Origin: Pseudomonadota bacterium
GTDB taxonomy: Bacteria > Pseudomonadota > Gammaproteobacteria > Burkholderiales > Eutrophovitaceae
DNA: 64,000 nt
Direction: 5' to 3'
NCBI GenBank assembly: GCA_027624715.1
Contig: JAQBTV010000003.1
Location: forward strand, 1 to 64,000
Under the pieces are notes generated by a model. The model worked only from the letters and a program-made list of their open reading frames with translations, was not told where the DNA came from and searched no databases. Made by a program: the position numbers and the translations under genes. This document shows positions 47,775 through 57,420 of the stretch, piece by piece. Each line of letters begins with the position of its first letter. Position 1 is the first letter of the stretch.

Positions 47775-48965
47775 CTAGAAACTCTCAACCTCAAGAGCCA
47801 TTGCAGTAGCCTCTCCACCACCAATACAAAGAGATGCCACACCTCTTCGCCCTCCCATCTTGCGCAGCGCTCCGATTAACGTCACTAAAATTCTGGCCCC
47901 CGATGCCCCAATAGGATGACCAAGCGCACAGGCTCCACCATGTACGTTAACTCTTCGGTGATCAAGTTTATACTCCTCCATAGCAGCCATCGGAACAACG
48001 GCAAAAGCCTCGTTTATTTCAAATAAGTCGATATCTTTAGCGGACCAACCAGTTTTGACAAAAATCTTTCCTAAAGCACCAATTGGCGCTGTAGTAAATA
48101 ACCCAGGTTCCTGGGCATGCGTTGAGTGCGCAACAATCCGAGCGAGAGGAGTTATACCGAGCTCATTTGCAGCCTTTCGGGACATCAAAACCAGAGCCGC
48201 CGCACCGTCAGATATCGAACTCGAATTCGCTGCTGTTACAGTTCCATCTTTTTTAAATACAGGTTTAAGATTTGGAATCTTTTCGAAATCTGCCTTAAAC
48301 GGCTGCTCATCTCGGCGGATGCACTCTTCTTTTTCTTTGGTGGGAACATCAACCGGCACAATCTCCCAATCAAAAGAACCATCCTCGTTGGCCCTCTTAG
48401 CACGCTCAAGTGACGTTATCGAAAAAGCGTCCTGTTCTTCTCTCGAAAATTGGTATGCCGCAGCACAATCCTCTGCAAAAGCACCCATTAAACGTCCCTT
48501 GTCATACGCATCCTCGAGCCCATCAAGAAACATATGATCCTTAACCTCTTGATGTCCGAGTCGGTAACCTGAACGCACGCGCGGCAAAAGATAGGGTGCA
48601 TTCGTCATGCTCTCCATACCTCCCGCCACGGCGATTTGAGCGCTGCCGGCTTTGATCAAATCATGTGTGAACATCACCGCCTTCATTCCCGAACCACACA
48701 TTTTATTAATCGTTGTACAACCGACTGAGAGCGGCAGTCCAGCACCAATCGATGCCTGCCTACATGGCGCTTGCCCCTGTCCGGCAGGCAGCACACAGCC
48801 CATAACCACCTCTTCGATCAACTCGACGGATACTTGAGCCCGCTCAACTGCAGCTTTAATTGATACAGCTCCTAACTCGGATGCCGTTAGACTCTTGAAG
48901 ACTCCCTGAAAGCCCCCCATAGGAGTTCGCGCGAGCGAGACAATCACCACATCATGTGTATTCAT
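47775..48965 (-). CDS. Acetyl-CoA acetyltransferase (thiolase)
   Basis: 396 residues. The acyl cysteine lies in NKMCGSGMKA, and the C-terminal HGGACALGHPIGASG and CIGGGEATAM motifs are intact. It heads the leucine cluster and would split acetoacetyl-CoA from leucine breakdown or make it. No CoA transferase for acetoacetate is present in the window. Confidence 0.93.
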   Translation of the reverse strand: MNTHDVVIVSLARTPMGGFQGVFKSLTASELGAVSIKAAVERAQVSVELIEEVVMGCVLPAGQGQAPCRQASIGAGLPLSVGCTTINKMCGSGMKAVMFTHDLIKAGSAQIAVAGGMESMTNAPYLLPRVRSGYRLGHQEVKDHMFLDGLEDAYDKGRLMGAFAEDCAAAYQFSREEQDAFSITSLERAKRANEDGSFDWEIVPVDVPTKEKEECIRRDEQPFKADFEKIPNLKPVFKKDGTVTAANSSSISDGAAALVLMSRKAANELGITPLARIVAHSTHAQEPGLFTTAPIGALGKIFVKTGWSAKDIDLFEINEAFAVVPMAAMEEYKLDHRRVNVHGGACALGHPIGASGARILVTLIGALRKMGGRRGVASLCIGGGEATAMALEVESF

Positions 48966-49080
48966 TTTTATTTGACCTCTAAAGTCTTTTCGTCCAAGTT
49001 AAATCTAGATAAACAAACCCGGTCCCAACTGCGACCTCAAAATGACTTCGCACCTCGACAATTATTTTTATTTTGATGAT

Positions 49081-49196
49081 TATAATACGTCACCGAGCTA
49101 AATCCTTTTACGAAGGGTTTTCAGCCTCATTAGAATTGCAACCTATATAATTACCATTATCCAAGCACGTTTCAAAAAGCGAGGGCTTAAAGCCCT
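49081..49196 (+). promoter_or_regulatory. Promoter region with palindrome before the MBL gene
   Basis: The 242-base divergent gap between thiolase and MBL genes holds a TATAAT box at 49081-49086 and, just before the MBL start codon, the near-perfect palindrome AGGGCTTAAAGCCCT (49182-49196). The palindrome could be an operator for the MBL gene or an RNA hairpin near its ribosome site. Confidence 0.35.
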
Positions 49197-49207
49197 AAGA
49201 GTTCTAC

Positions 49208-50263
49208 ATGTCTATAAAACAATCATCTCACTTGTCATCTTCTCTCAGCTTTCCATTTGCAGTAATCCCTGAAACAGGCACGTATCAACAAGTAGCCAAT
49301 GGGATTCACTGGTGTCGACACCAGTTACCCTTCGCTCTAGACCATATCAACACTTGGCTAATTCAAGACCAGGACAAGTGGGTTATTGTAGACACGGGGA
49401 TCTCCGATGACCGAAGCCAAGACGGTTGGAAGCAAATCCTAGATGATGAACTCAGTGGTTCTGAAATCTCAAAAATTATCGTGACTCACTGCCATCCAGA
49501 CCACATTGGGAACGCCGACTGGTTGAGCAAACGAACGCACGCATCGGTATGGATGACTCCTTCAGAGTTCTTAACAGCTCATGCAATCTTCGAAAGTGCT
49601 GCCACACACACCGCACACGCACTCGGAGAATTATTTCGGGCACATGGACTACCCAACGATGAAGTTAGCACCGTCGCGACAAAGAGCGATCATTACAAAC
49701 CATTGGTTCGCTCGCTACCAACCTCTTTCCTGAGAATCACAAATGGAGATAAATTAGACATCTGTGAAGGATCTTGGCAAGCCATAGTCGGAAGCGGGCA
49801 CTCCCCAGAGCACCTCTCTCTTTTCTGCGAAAAGGAACAAGTGCTTATCTCTGGCGACATGTTACTTCCAAAGATATCGACCAATATTGCGGTTTGGCCT
49901 CATAGCCAAGAAAGCAATCCATTAAAGGAGTTTTTAACATCTATTGATCGCTTTGAAAATCTTCCGATTGACACGCTCGTACTCCCCTCGCATGGCCTAC
50001 CATTTGTGGGAATGCACGCTAGAATCCAACAACTTAAAATACATCACGAAGAGCGCCTCAATAAACTCCTCTCTATTTGTAATGAACCAAAGAATGCATT
50101 CCAGATATTACCTACATTGTTCGAAAGAACACTTGATGCTTATCAGACATTTTTTGCAATGGGCGAAGCAATTGCACACCTTAATTTTCTCTGGTGGGAG
50201 GGAGAACTCATTCGCGAGGCAAGTGCAACAAAGGATGGTGTTATACAATTCATAAAAAATTAA
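49208..50263 (+). CDS. Metallo-beta-lactamase fold hydrolase
   Basis: 351 residues. The metal motif THCHPDHIG, a GSGHSPEHLSLF segment and VLPSHGLPF place it in the large MBL hydrolase superfamily, of the type fused to a C-terminal winged-helix-like tail (LACTB2-like). Substrate unknown; thioester or lactone cleavage is possible given the neighbours. The aldolase gene begins 10 bases after its stop. Confidence 0.85.
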   Translation: MSIKQSSHLSSSLSFPFAVIPETGTYQQVANGIHWCRHQLPFALDHINTWLIQDQDKWVIVDTGISDDRSQDGWKQILDDELSGSEISKIIVTHCHPDHIGNADWLSKRTHASVWMTPSEFLTAHAIFESAATHTAHALGELFRAHGLPNDEVSTVATKSDHYKPLVRSLPTSFLRITNGDKLDICEGSWQAIVGSGHSPEHLSLFCEKEQVLISGDMLLPKISTNIAVWPHSQESNPLKEFLTSIDRFENLPIDTLVLPSHGLPFVGMHARIQQLKIHHEERLNKLLSICNEPKNAFQILPTLFERTLDAYQTFFAMGEAIAHLNFLWWEGELIREASATKDGVIQFIKN

Positions 50264-50273
50264 TAGCTAACTA

Positions 50274-50960
50274 ATGACCACAGCACTCAATATCCGTCGC
50301 CAAATTATCAAAACCTCGATCGCAATGAACGCGTTAGGCATTAATCGAGGTACCTCAGGAAATGTTAGCGCTCGTCATAATCAAGGATGTCTAATAACTC
50401 CTTCTGGATTGCGCTATGAAATGACCAAACCTAACGATATCGTCTACATTGATAAGTTGGCCAAACCACATGGGAAATTCGCGCCCTCTTCTGAATGGCG
50501 TTTCCATCACGATATCTACCATAACCGTTCTGACGTAGGGGCGATCGTGCATACTCACTCGAGCTTCGCAACATCCCTTTCTTGCCTTCGGATGAACATC
50601 CCAGCATTCCATTACATGGTCGCAATCTGTGGCGGTGACAATATCCGATGTGCAACATACGCAACGTTTGGAACACAAAAACTTTCTGATTCGGCACTTT
50701 CAGCACTTAAAGATCGTAAAGCTTGCCTACTAGCAAATCATGGCATGATCTGTATTGAAGAAACGCTCGAGAGAGCGCTTAAGCTAGCTGTTGAAGTCGA
50801 GGCGCTATGTGAGCAATACTGGAGGGCATTACAAATTGGAAAACCAAAAGTTTTATCCAAAATAGAAATGCAAACTGTATTGAAAAAATTCCAATCATAT
50901 GGGCAGATAAAAAAACCAACAACAACCGATGAAACGAAAGACATACAGCATCCAATGTAA
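50274..50960 (+). CDS. Class II aldolase (fuculose-phosphate aldolase type)
   Basis: 228 residues. GNVSARHNQGCLITPSG binds phosphate, IVHTHSSFATSLS supplies two metal histidines and ANHGM the third, with a C-terminal helix. Zinc-dependent aldol or decarboxylation chemistry on a phosphorylated sugar or related acid; the substrate is not evident from context. Probably co-transcribed with the MBL gene. Confidence 0.85.
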   Translation: MTTALNIRRQIIKTSIAMNALGINRGTSGNVSARHNQGCLITPSGLRYEMTKPNDIVYIDKLAKPHGKFAPSSEWRFHHDIYHNRSDVGAIVHTHSSFATSLSCLRMNIPAFHYMVAICGGDNIRCATYATFGTQKLSDSALSALKDRKACLLANHGMICIEETLERALKLAVEVEALCEQYWRALQIGKPKVLSKIEMQTVLKKFQSYGQIKKPTTTDETKDIQHPM

Positions 50961-51043
50961 CGGGCCTATTAATTACTTTAATTGATTAATAATTATTTTT
51001 TAATTTGTTGTATACAGCATCGGCAAACTGGCGCAATTTACTT

Positions 51044-51148
51044 CTACTTAAGTCGATTATTCTTATTAAACTTTCCCTCAGCGATTTCAGAAAGAATTTC
51101 CTCATAAATCTGATCGACTAATGTAGGGTGTAGCTTCAATCTATTCAT
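51044..51148 (-). pseudogene. GntR-type regulator N-terminal remnant
   Basis: A 34-codon open stretch (ATG 51148-51146, TAG 51046-51044) reads LHPTLVDQIYEEILSEIAEG, the first helix of GntR-family winged-helix domains (consensus ...YEEIxxxIxxGxLxPGxxL), then stops just before the recognition helix. No continuation of the domain is found downstream. I infer a truncated remnant of a regulator gene. Confidence 0.5.
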
Positions 51149-51255
51149 AAACAGCAAAGTTTATTAATTAACGACGACAAGAGCCTAATCTAATCAATAT
51201 GAATTTCGAATTCAGTTTTATCGACACACTATTTTTGCGCGTCGGAGTAGCAGTC

Positions 51256-52068
51256 TTAAGCTGCTCGAAAAGCCGCCAAATAGTCATAGCCCTTTATTGC
51301 CCGCGAGCCGTACCAAGATGTCATCTCAGCATCAATCAAAGAAACCTTAGGCTTACCGAAAAGACATACTGCAGCTTGGAGCTCTTGAACATCCTTTTTT
51401 CGAAAAGCAAAAGGTTCTGTCGAGAGCAAAATATGATCAACCTTGCTAGCAAGGCGCTCAATGTTTACTTCAGGATATCGAATCGAAGTATCTAATTCAA
51501 TGTGATCATACCCCACAGATGCCAAAACGCGAGCAATATAAGTATCTAGGCCAATCGTCATCCAAGGTTTTTTCCAAATAAGATATAACACGCGCTCACG
51601 ATTAAGCTTACTCGTCTGATCTATAGCGGAGTGATAAGACGCCGAAAAGAGCTCCGTCAATCGTTCAGCGTGTTCTGTGGCGCGGAACAGATGCCCCATC
51701 AATTGGTATAAAGACACATTGTCTTTGGGGCCAAGCGGGTGCGTTACAACGATGTTAGGAATGAAGCTGCGGGCGGAGTCAACCAACTCCTTTGGATTCT
51801 CATCGACATTCACAATCAGGTGCGTAGGGCGGAGAGATCGCAGCTTGTCTAAATCAAAATCTTTCGTGCCACCAACTTTAGGAACACGTTTAACCACATC
51901 TTTCGGATAAAAACAGAATCCCGTTCGACCGACAACCATATCTCCCAAACCTAACTCAAAAAGTAGCTCGGTAATACTCGGTACAACACACACAATTCTG
52001 GTTACTCCAGAAGTTACTTCGTGCTCGGTACCTGCCGCATCTAACAAAGTGGTCGTCCCTTCAGACAC
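51256..52068 (-). CDS. Cobalamin/metal-binding periplasmic-fold protein without signal peptide
   Basis: 270 residues, GTG start with AAGG just upstream. The BtuF/TroA-like helical-backbone fold is indicated by RIVCVVPSITELLFELGLGDMVVGRT and a C-terminal LLSTEPFAFRKKD segment. No signal peptide is present, so it is probably cytoplasmic, and no btuCD-like permease genes are nearby. Position beside the B12-dependent mutase IcmF suggests a cobalamin link (inference). Confidence 0.8.
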   Translation of the reverse strand: MSEGTTTLLDAAGTEHEVTSGVTRIVCVVPSITELLFELGLGDMVVGRTGFCFYPKDVVKRVPKVGGTKDFDLDKLRSLRPTHLIVNVDENPKELVDSARSFIPNIVVTHPLGPKDNVSLYQLMGHLFRATEHAERLTELFSASYHSAIDQTSKLNRERVLYLIWKKPWMTIGLDTYIARVLASVGYDHIELDTSIRYPEVNIERLASKVDHILLSTEPFAFRKKDVQELQAAVCLFGKPKVSLIDAEMTSWYGSRAIKGYDYLAAFRAA

Positions 52069-52201
52069 AATCCTTGACTACAACGCATCATACGTTCATT
52101 CCATTAGAGGGCTCAATAGGTGGCGAGATTGACCTATCTTTTAGGGTGCACAATACATAAAGTTGACTTAGCATGGCAAATCCCTGAATTTTTGATAAAA
52201 A

Positions 52202-52435
52202 CCTGCGCGCAAAAACCTCTCAAGGCAGCTGGTGGCGGATTACATCACAATGGTTGAGAAAAATCTCGCCAAGTCAGAGGTATTTAATAAAAATGTACCA
52301 AAAGAGATCATTGAGCTACCATCGGAAACAAGAGGCTACGGTCATGTAAAATCAGAGGAGATGGCTAAATTTAATGCAGGCTGCCGTCAAATCTCTGAAG
52401 AAGCGCGTGAAGGAATTTTGCAAGAAATAACATAA
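52202..52435 (+). pseudogene. C-terminal remnant of indolepyruvate ferredoxin oxidoreductase family
   Basis: The open stretch 52202-52435 reads RQLVADYITMVEK near its start and LPSETRGYGHVKSEEM further on. This ADY...LPxxIRGYGHVK pattern is the C-terminal tail of the large indolepyruvate ferredoxin oxidoreductase-type proteins (DUF6537 region), which exceed 1100 residues. Only about 75 codons remain, bounded by an upstream TAA at 52196. A start at GTG 52232 would give 67 residues. I read it as the eroded end of a lost gene. Confidence 0.55.
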
Positions 52436-52551
52436 AAGCAATTTAGCAATCGTCCTTTTGATGGGACAAATGATTTATTCAATGAGCCGAAGGACCTTTA
52501 AAAATTTTCACGATAGCTCTCTACACCTTCTATTTTGAGTACTGATAATTA

Positions 52552-55500
52552 ATGACAAACTTAAAAGACAATCCGCTTACCGATCCCGCCGGCATTGGGG
52601 CAAAAATAAGATTTGTGACTGCGGCCAGCCTTTTCGATGGCCATGATGCCTCCATCAATATCATAAGACGAATGCTGCAAGGCAGTGGCACGGAAGTTAT
52701 TCACCTTGGACACAATCGGTCTGTCGACGAAATCGTTACAGCTGCGGTTCAAGAGGATGCGAAAGGTATCGCCGTTAGCTCTTATCAAGGCGGCCACATT
52801 GAATATTTCAAATATATGATCGATCTGCTCCGCGAAAGAGGCGTCGGACATATTCGGGTGTTTGGTGGCGGTGGTGGCGTCATCGTCCCAACTGAAATTA
52901 AAGAACTACACGAATATGGCATAGCGAAAATTTACTCACCCGAAGATGGCGCTACCATGGGTCTTCAGGGAATGATCGACGACATGATCCAACGGGCACG
53001 AAAGGCGAAATCACCCGCTTTAGTTGGCTCCCTTGACTCAATCTCCAAATCTGCTCACGGCGAGCTGGCAAGAGTAATCTCGGCTATCGAAGACAAATCG
53101 ATAGATAGCGATTTCTATCAAAGCATCTTGGCCCACGCAGGAAGCCTGGTAAACAAGATTCCCGTCCTGGGTATAACAGGCACTGGAGGGGCGGGGAAAT
53201 CTTCATTAACCGATGAGTTAATTCGACGGTTTAGACTTGATGAAGGAGACAACCTCAATATCGCAGTCATTGCCGTTGATCCATCTCGACGCAAAACAGG
53301 TGGCGCGTTATTGGGCGATCGCATTCGAATGAATGCGCTTGACGGCGTAAAGATATATATGCGCTCACTTGCAACCCGAAGCGGGGGGAGAGAGGTGGCT
53401 GATTGCCTGCCTGGAGCCATCGCGGCATGTAAGTGTAGCGGGTTTGATCTAATCATTATCGAAACCTCAGGCATTGGCCAAGGTGACGCCGCAATAGTGC
53501 CTTTTGTAGATGTATCCCTATACGTCATGACCCCAGAATACGGCGCAGCTAGCCAGCTTGAGAAGATAGACATGCTCGACTTTGCTGATCTCGTTGCGAT
53601 AAACAAATTTGATCGCCGCGGCGCTGAGGATGCGCTTCGCGATGTATCAAAACAATATCAACGCAATCACCAGAAGTTCAACGAAAGCCCGAGTGCTATG
53701 CCCGTTTTCGGGACGATCGCATCACGATTCAATGATAGTGGAGTGACTGCACTCTATCACACCGTCGCTGATGCTCTAGTCGAACATGGTCTGGTGAGGG
53801 TAGGCCGAAAACTGCCTAACGTCAAAGGCAAATCCTCTACAAAGGTCACCAGTATTATTCCTCCTGATCGGACGCGCTACCTTGCGGAAATTTCAAACAC
53901 CATACGTTCATACAAAAAACGTGTGCTCACCGAATCACGTTTAGCGCGCGAACGCCAACAACTTAAATCTGCAGCTGCCATAGTTAAGGAAGAAACAAAC
54001 GGAGATGTATCGCACATTCAACGTTTAGTTTCTGACCGAGACCATAGACTCCATCCGAATAGTAAAAACCTCCTCTCTAATTGGCCTAAACTCAAAAATA
54101 CGTATTCGGGAGAGCACCACATTGTAACAATACGAGAAGAAGAAATTCGCACAGAACTTAAATATCAGTCATTGTCAGGCAGCCTGATACCTCGAGTCTC
54201 ATTACCTAAATTTGAAGATGAAGGTGAAATCCTGAAGTGGCTACTGCTCGAGAACCTGCCTGGATATTTCCCGTTCACAGGCGGCGCATTTCCTTTCAAA
54301 AGAGAAAATGAAGACCCAACAAGAATGTTTGCTGGCGAAGGAGATGCATTTAGAACAAATAAACGCTTTCACCTTCTGTCCAAGGATATGCTCGCGAAAC
54401 GGCTATCAACAGCTTTTGATTCGGTCACGTTATATGGCTTTGACCCAGACCTGAGACCTGATATATACGGAAAAATTGGCAATTCAGGAGTATCAATTGC
54501 CACACTTGAGGACATGAAAGTTCTTTACTCAGGATTTGATCTTTGCGCGCCAACGAACAGCGTCTCCATGACAATCAACGGTCCTGCACCAACGATTCTC
54601 GCTATGTTCATGAATACAGCCATTGATCAACAATTCGACAAGTTCAAGGAGCAAGAAGGACGAGAACCCTCTGAAGCCGAAAAAGATAGCATCAAAAAAC
54701 AAACCCTGAGCACCGTAAGGGGAACAGTACAAGCGGATATTCTCAAAGAAGATCAGGGGCAGAATACCTGTATTTTTTCTACTGAGTTTAGTTTGAAAGT
54801 CATGGGCGATGTGCAGCAATACTTCATTGACCAAAATGTTAGGAATTTCTACTCGGTTTCCATCTCCGGCTACCATATCGCCGAAGCTGGCGCCAACCCG
54901 ATTTCGCAGCTTGCATTTACGCTCAGTAACGGATTTTCTTTCGTTGAAGCTTATCTAGCACGCGGCATGAAAATCGACGATTTCGCGCCAAACTTAAGTT
55001 TCTTTTTTAGTAATGGCTTGGATCCTGAATACACTGTTATAGGCAGGGTAGCTCGAAGAATATGGGCAGTCGCTATGCGAGATCGTTACGGAGCAAACGA
55101 GAGATCACAAAAACTAAAATATCACTGCCAAACATCTGGTCGATCGCTGCACGCTCAAGAAATTCACTTCAATGACATTAGAACCACGCTTCAGGCCCTA
55201 ATCGCGACCTATGACAATGCGAACTCTCTGCACACAAATGCCTATGATGAGGCCATCACCACACCTACAGAGGAGAGTGTACGTCGCGCTATGGCAATAC
55301 AGTTAATTATTAATCGCGAGTGGGGGCTAGCAAAAAACGAAAACTCCAACCAAGGCAGCTTTATTATTGAAGAACTTACTGATTTAGTAGAAGAGTCTGT
55401 GCTCAAAGAGTTCGATTCAATTTCCGAACGAGGGGGTGTGTTAGGTGCCATGGAGCTGGGATACCAAAGAGGAAAGATCCAAGAAGAGTCATTATATTAT

Positions 55501-55818
55501 GAGCATAAAAAACATGATGGTAGCCATCCGCTAATCGGCGTCAATACATTCCGAAACCCGAACGGGGATACCAAGCTGGAACCAGTCGATTTAATTCGCT
55601 CATCCGAGGAAGAGAAGCAATCTCAGCTTAATCGGCTCAAAGCATTTCAAGAAAAACACAGCGACGAATCTGCAGCGATGCTAGAACGGCTACAAACTGT
55701 TGTCATTCAAAATCAAAACGTATTCGAAGTTCTCATGGATGCCGTTCGCGTGTGTTCGTTGGGCCAAATCAGCCATGCGTTATTTGAGGTTGGCGGAAAA
55801 TACCGAAGGTCTATGTAA
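52552..55818 (+). CDS. icmF: Fused isobutyryl-CoA mutase IcmF
   Basis: 1088 residues. B12-binding domain at the N-terminus with FDGHD (H31 is the lower axial cobalt ligand), then a MeaB-like G-protein chaperone with P-loop GTGGAGKS (210-217) and NKFD guanine motif, then the mutase TIM barrel (from about 530) with [19 protein letters not shown]. IcmF interconverts isobutyryl-CoA and n-butyryl-CoA, and some members act on isovaleryl-CoA/pivalyl-CoA. It ends with the usual [11 protein letters not shown] tail. It links valine and leucine catabolism to the neighbouring liu cluster. Confidence 0.96.
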   Translation: MTNLKDNPLTDPAGIGAKIRFVTAASLFDGHDASINIIRRMLQGSGTEVIHLGHNRSVDEIVTAAVQEDAKGIAVSSYQGGHIEYFKYMIDLLRERGVGHIRVFGGGGGVIVPTEIKELHEYGIAKIYSPEDGATMGLQGMIDDMIQRARKAKSPALVGSLDSISKSAHGELARVISAIEDKSIDSDFYQSILAHAGSLVNKIPVLGITGTGGAGKSSLTDELIRRFRLDEGDNLNIAVIAVDPSRRKTGGALLGDRIRMNALDGVKIYMRSLATRSGGREVADCLPGAIAACKCSGFDLIIIETSGIGQGDAAIVPFVDVSLYVMTPEYGAASQLEKIDMLDFADLVAINKFDRRGAEDALRDVSKQYQRNHQKFNESPSAMPVFGTIASRFNDSGVTALYHTVADALVEHGLVRVGRKLPNVKGKSSTKVTSIIPPDRTRYLAEISNTIRSYKKRVLTESRLARERQQLKSAAAIVKEETNGDVSHIQRLVSDRDHRLHPNSKNLLSNWPKLKNTYSGEHHIVTIREEEIRTELKYQSLSGSLIPRVSLPKFEDEGEILKWLLLENLPGYFPFTGGAFPFKRENEDPTRMFAGEGDAFRTNKRFHLLSKDMLAKRLSTAFDSVTLYGFDPDLRPDIYGKIGNSGVSIATLEDMKVLYSGFDLCAPTNSVSMTINGPAPTILAMFMNTAIDQQFDKFKEQEGREPSEAEKDSIKKQTLSTVRGTVQADILKEDQGQNTCIFSTEFSLKVMGDVQQYFIDQNVRNFYSVSISGYHIAEAGANPISQLAFTLSNGFSFVEAYLARGMKIDDFAPNLSFFFSNGLDPEYTVIGRVARRIWAVAMRDRYGANERSQKLKYHCQTSGRSLHAQEIHFNDIRTTLQALIATYDNANSLHTNAYDEAITTPTEESVRRAMAIQLIINREWGLAKNENSNQGSFIIEELTDLVEESVLKEFDSISERGGVLGAMELGYQRGKIQEESLYYEHKKHDGSHPLIGVNTFRNPNGDTKLEPVDLIRSSEEEKQSQLNRLKAFQEKHSDESAAMLERLQTVVIQNQNVFEVLMDAVRVCSLGQISHALFEVGGKYRRSM

Positions 55819-55980
55819 CATTTCAGTGTTGAGCTCGTTGACGTTGGCGCGACCATTTATGATATCGTTGAAAAACTCAGAGCGCTCTGTTGTACATACC
55901 AGGAAAATCCAGCGTTTTAGGTCTTTGATTCGCTGCGTAACTGCAATTGCTGTAAATCACGAAAGAGTAGGTTGCCCCAC

Positions 55981-57024
55981 ATGAAAATTATCCCTTATCT
56001 GGATTTTCACCCTAAGGTCTCTGAGCACTGTTCAAGCCAGCGTTGGGTCTCCATCATAGGCCGAACTACCATAGGTGAACGCTGCCACTTCGAAGATCTT
56101 GTAACTTTACGAGCCGATGGAGAAGCAATTAACGTGGGCTCAGAATGTTGGTTTGGCGAGTATGCAACAGTTCATATTGCTGATAGTACTCATGGGGCGA
56201 TATTGGGCAATCACGTAACGGTGGGTAGATTTGGTCTCGTACACGGATGTACGATTGCTGAAGACTGTTTACTAGGCGAACATGCCGTAGTCATGGATAA
56301 CGCAAACGTTGGCAAAGGATCTGTAATCTGCAGCGATAGCGTTGTTCCTACGGGCAAGCAGCTTGAGCCTGGCTGGCTTTACCAAGGAGTGCCTGCCAAA
56401 CCAATACGAAAAATTGAACCCGACGAGCTTGAACAACTTCGAGACATCGTCAAATCTAGAAAAAGTGGATCCGGGGCAGAGTGGGTTCTTTCAAAAAATC
56501 CAGTAGCCGGCATTAAACATGAGCCAGGACAAGGTATCCCGGAACATGCTGGCGATGACTTTTACATAGCCCCCACTGCAGCTGTCGTAGGCCATTTAGA
56601 AATAGCGGCAGAGTCGAGCATCTGGTTTGGAGTTGAAATAGCGGCTAAAAATGCTTCAGTCTCATTAGGAACAGCGAGTAACATTCAAGATAACTCACGA
56701 ATTACTCTAGACCCTGGTGAGCACCTCAAAATTGGAAAGCGCGTCACCATAGGCCATAACGTACGATTAAATGCTTGTGACATTGGCGACAATTGCATCA
56801 TTGGTATGGGCTCGTCAATAGGAAAAGGTACCATCGTTCAAAACAGAGGCGTCGTAGCTGCAGGCGCAGTCACCACTCCGAATACCGTAGTCATCGAAGG
56901 AATGATTTGGTCAGGAAATCCAGCAAGACAATCTCGACCTCTCTCGGATGAAAACACAAAGCTTTTCTCGTTCGGCGTTGATGTCTACAAGCAATACGCC
57001 AAAAACTATAAAAAAAACCCGTAG
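55981..57024 (+). CDS. Tandem gamma-carbonic-anhydrase-like hexapeptide protein
   Basis: 347 residues from the ATG at 55981 (a TTG three codons earlier is possible). Two left-handed beta-helix domains, about 12-150 and 185-325, each with hexapeptide repeats. In the three zinc-histidine positions domain 1 has H65, R83, H88 and domain 2 has T242, H259, N264. Each alone is incomplete, but together they supply a full set across a domain interface. Single-domain relatives are gamma-CAs/PaaY/CaiE proteins, trimeric. It follows icmF by 162 bases. Confidence 0.8.
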   Translation: MKIIPYLDFHPKVSEHCSSQRWVSIIGRTTIGERCHFEDLVTLRADGEAINVGSECWFGEYATVHIADSTHGAILGNHVTVGRFGLVHGCTIAEDCLLGEHAVVMDNANVGKGSVICSDSVVPTGKQLEPGWLYQGVPAKPIRKIEPDELEQLRDIVKSRKSGSGAEWVLSKNPVAGIKHEPGQGIPEHAGDDFYIAPTAAVVGHLEIAAESSIWFGVEIAAKNASVSLGTASNIQDNSRITLDPGEHLKIGKRVTIGHNVRLNACDIGDNCIIGMGSSIGKGTIVQNRGVVAAGAVTTPNTVVIEGMIWSGNPARQSRPLSDENTKLFSFGVDVYKQYAKNYKKNP

Positions 57025-57064
57025 GCGCTTATGGCGACCCGAGCCACGGCTCGCGAGTAAAAAA

Positions 57065-57223
57065 ATGACGCTCGACGAGAGACTTAGGTCTATCCGCCAT
57101 ACAGACCTATTTAAAATCGCGATTCCGATCATGATTGCTAACGTATCAACTCCCCTCATTGGAGTCTTAGATACGATAATTATTGGTTAAGTCCCCGATC
57201 CAGCACTGATTGGTTCCTTCTCC
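57065..57223 (+). pseudogene. MATE exporter N-terminal remnant
   Basis: An ATG at 57065 opens about 50 codons: DLFKIAIPIMIANVSTPLIG and VLDTIIIG are the first helix of MATE/DinF-type exporters; after a TAA at 57188-57190 the same frame continues VPDPALIGSFS, matching the conserved loop (usually GHLPDPAxLGA) before a second stop. The rest of the gene is absent. In another frame 57211-57303 reads a hydrophobic WFLLLTKSMLISTLLFF segment that may be the last helix of the same gene after a large deletion (speculative). Confidence 0.6.
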
Positions 57224-57420
57224 TAACAAAGAGCATGCTTATTTCAACGCTGCTATTTTTCATTACTTGGAAGGGTCTGGAGGACTTTAAAATTCTGGCC
57301 TAAGGATCGCGCTACTCAGTCCTTGTTTCTATCGAACACTCACGCTCTGCTTACAGTTACCAAAGGCAGTTGGAGCGTTCGCCGAATACAAAGCTAGCGG
57401 AGACTAGGTTGAGCAGATTT
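57224..57420. other. Intergenic region with no intact gene
   Basis: Apart from the possible last-helix fragment of the MATE remnant at 57211-57303, nothing coding is recognised. It separates the remnant from the convergent dicarboxylate symporter gene. Confidence 0.4.

Noticed and set aside
51199-51495. Plus-strand open frame of about 98 codons
   Set aside because: Mostly antisense to the 3' end of the BtuF-like gene and without recognisable motifs.
55819-55920. Open frame continuing after the icmF stop
   Set aside because: IcmF already ends with its family C-terminus. The 33 extra codons match no family I recognise, and a stop follows; probably chance or an unidentifiable remnant.
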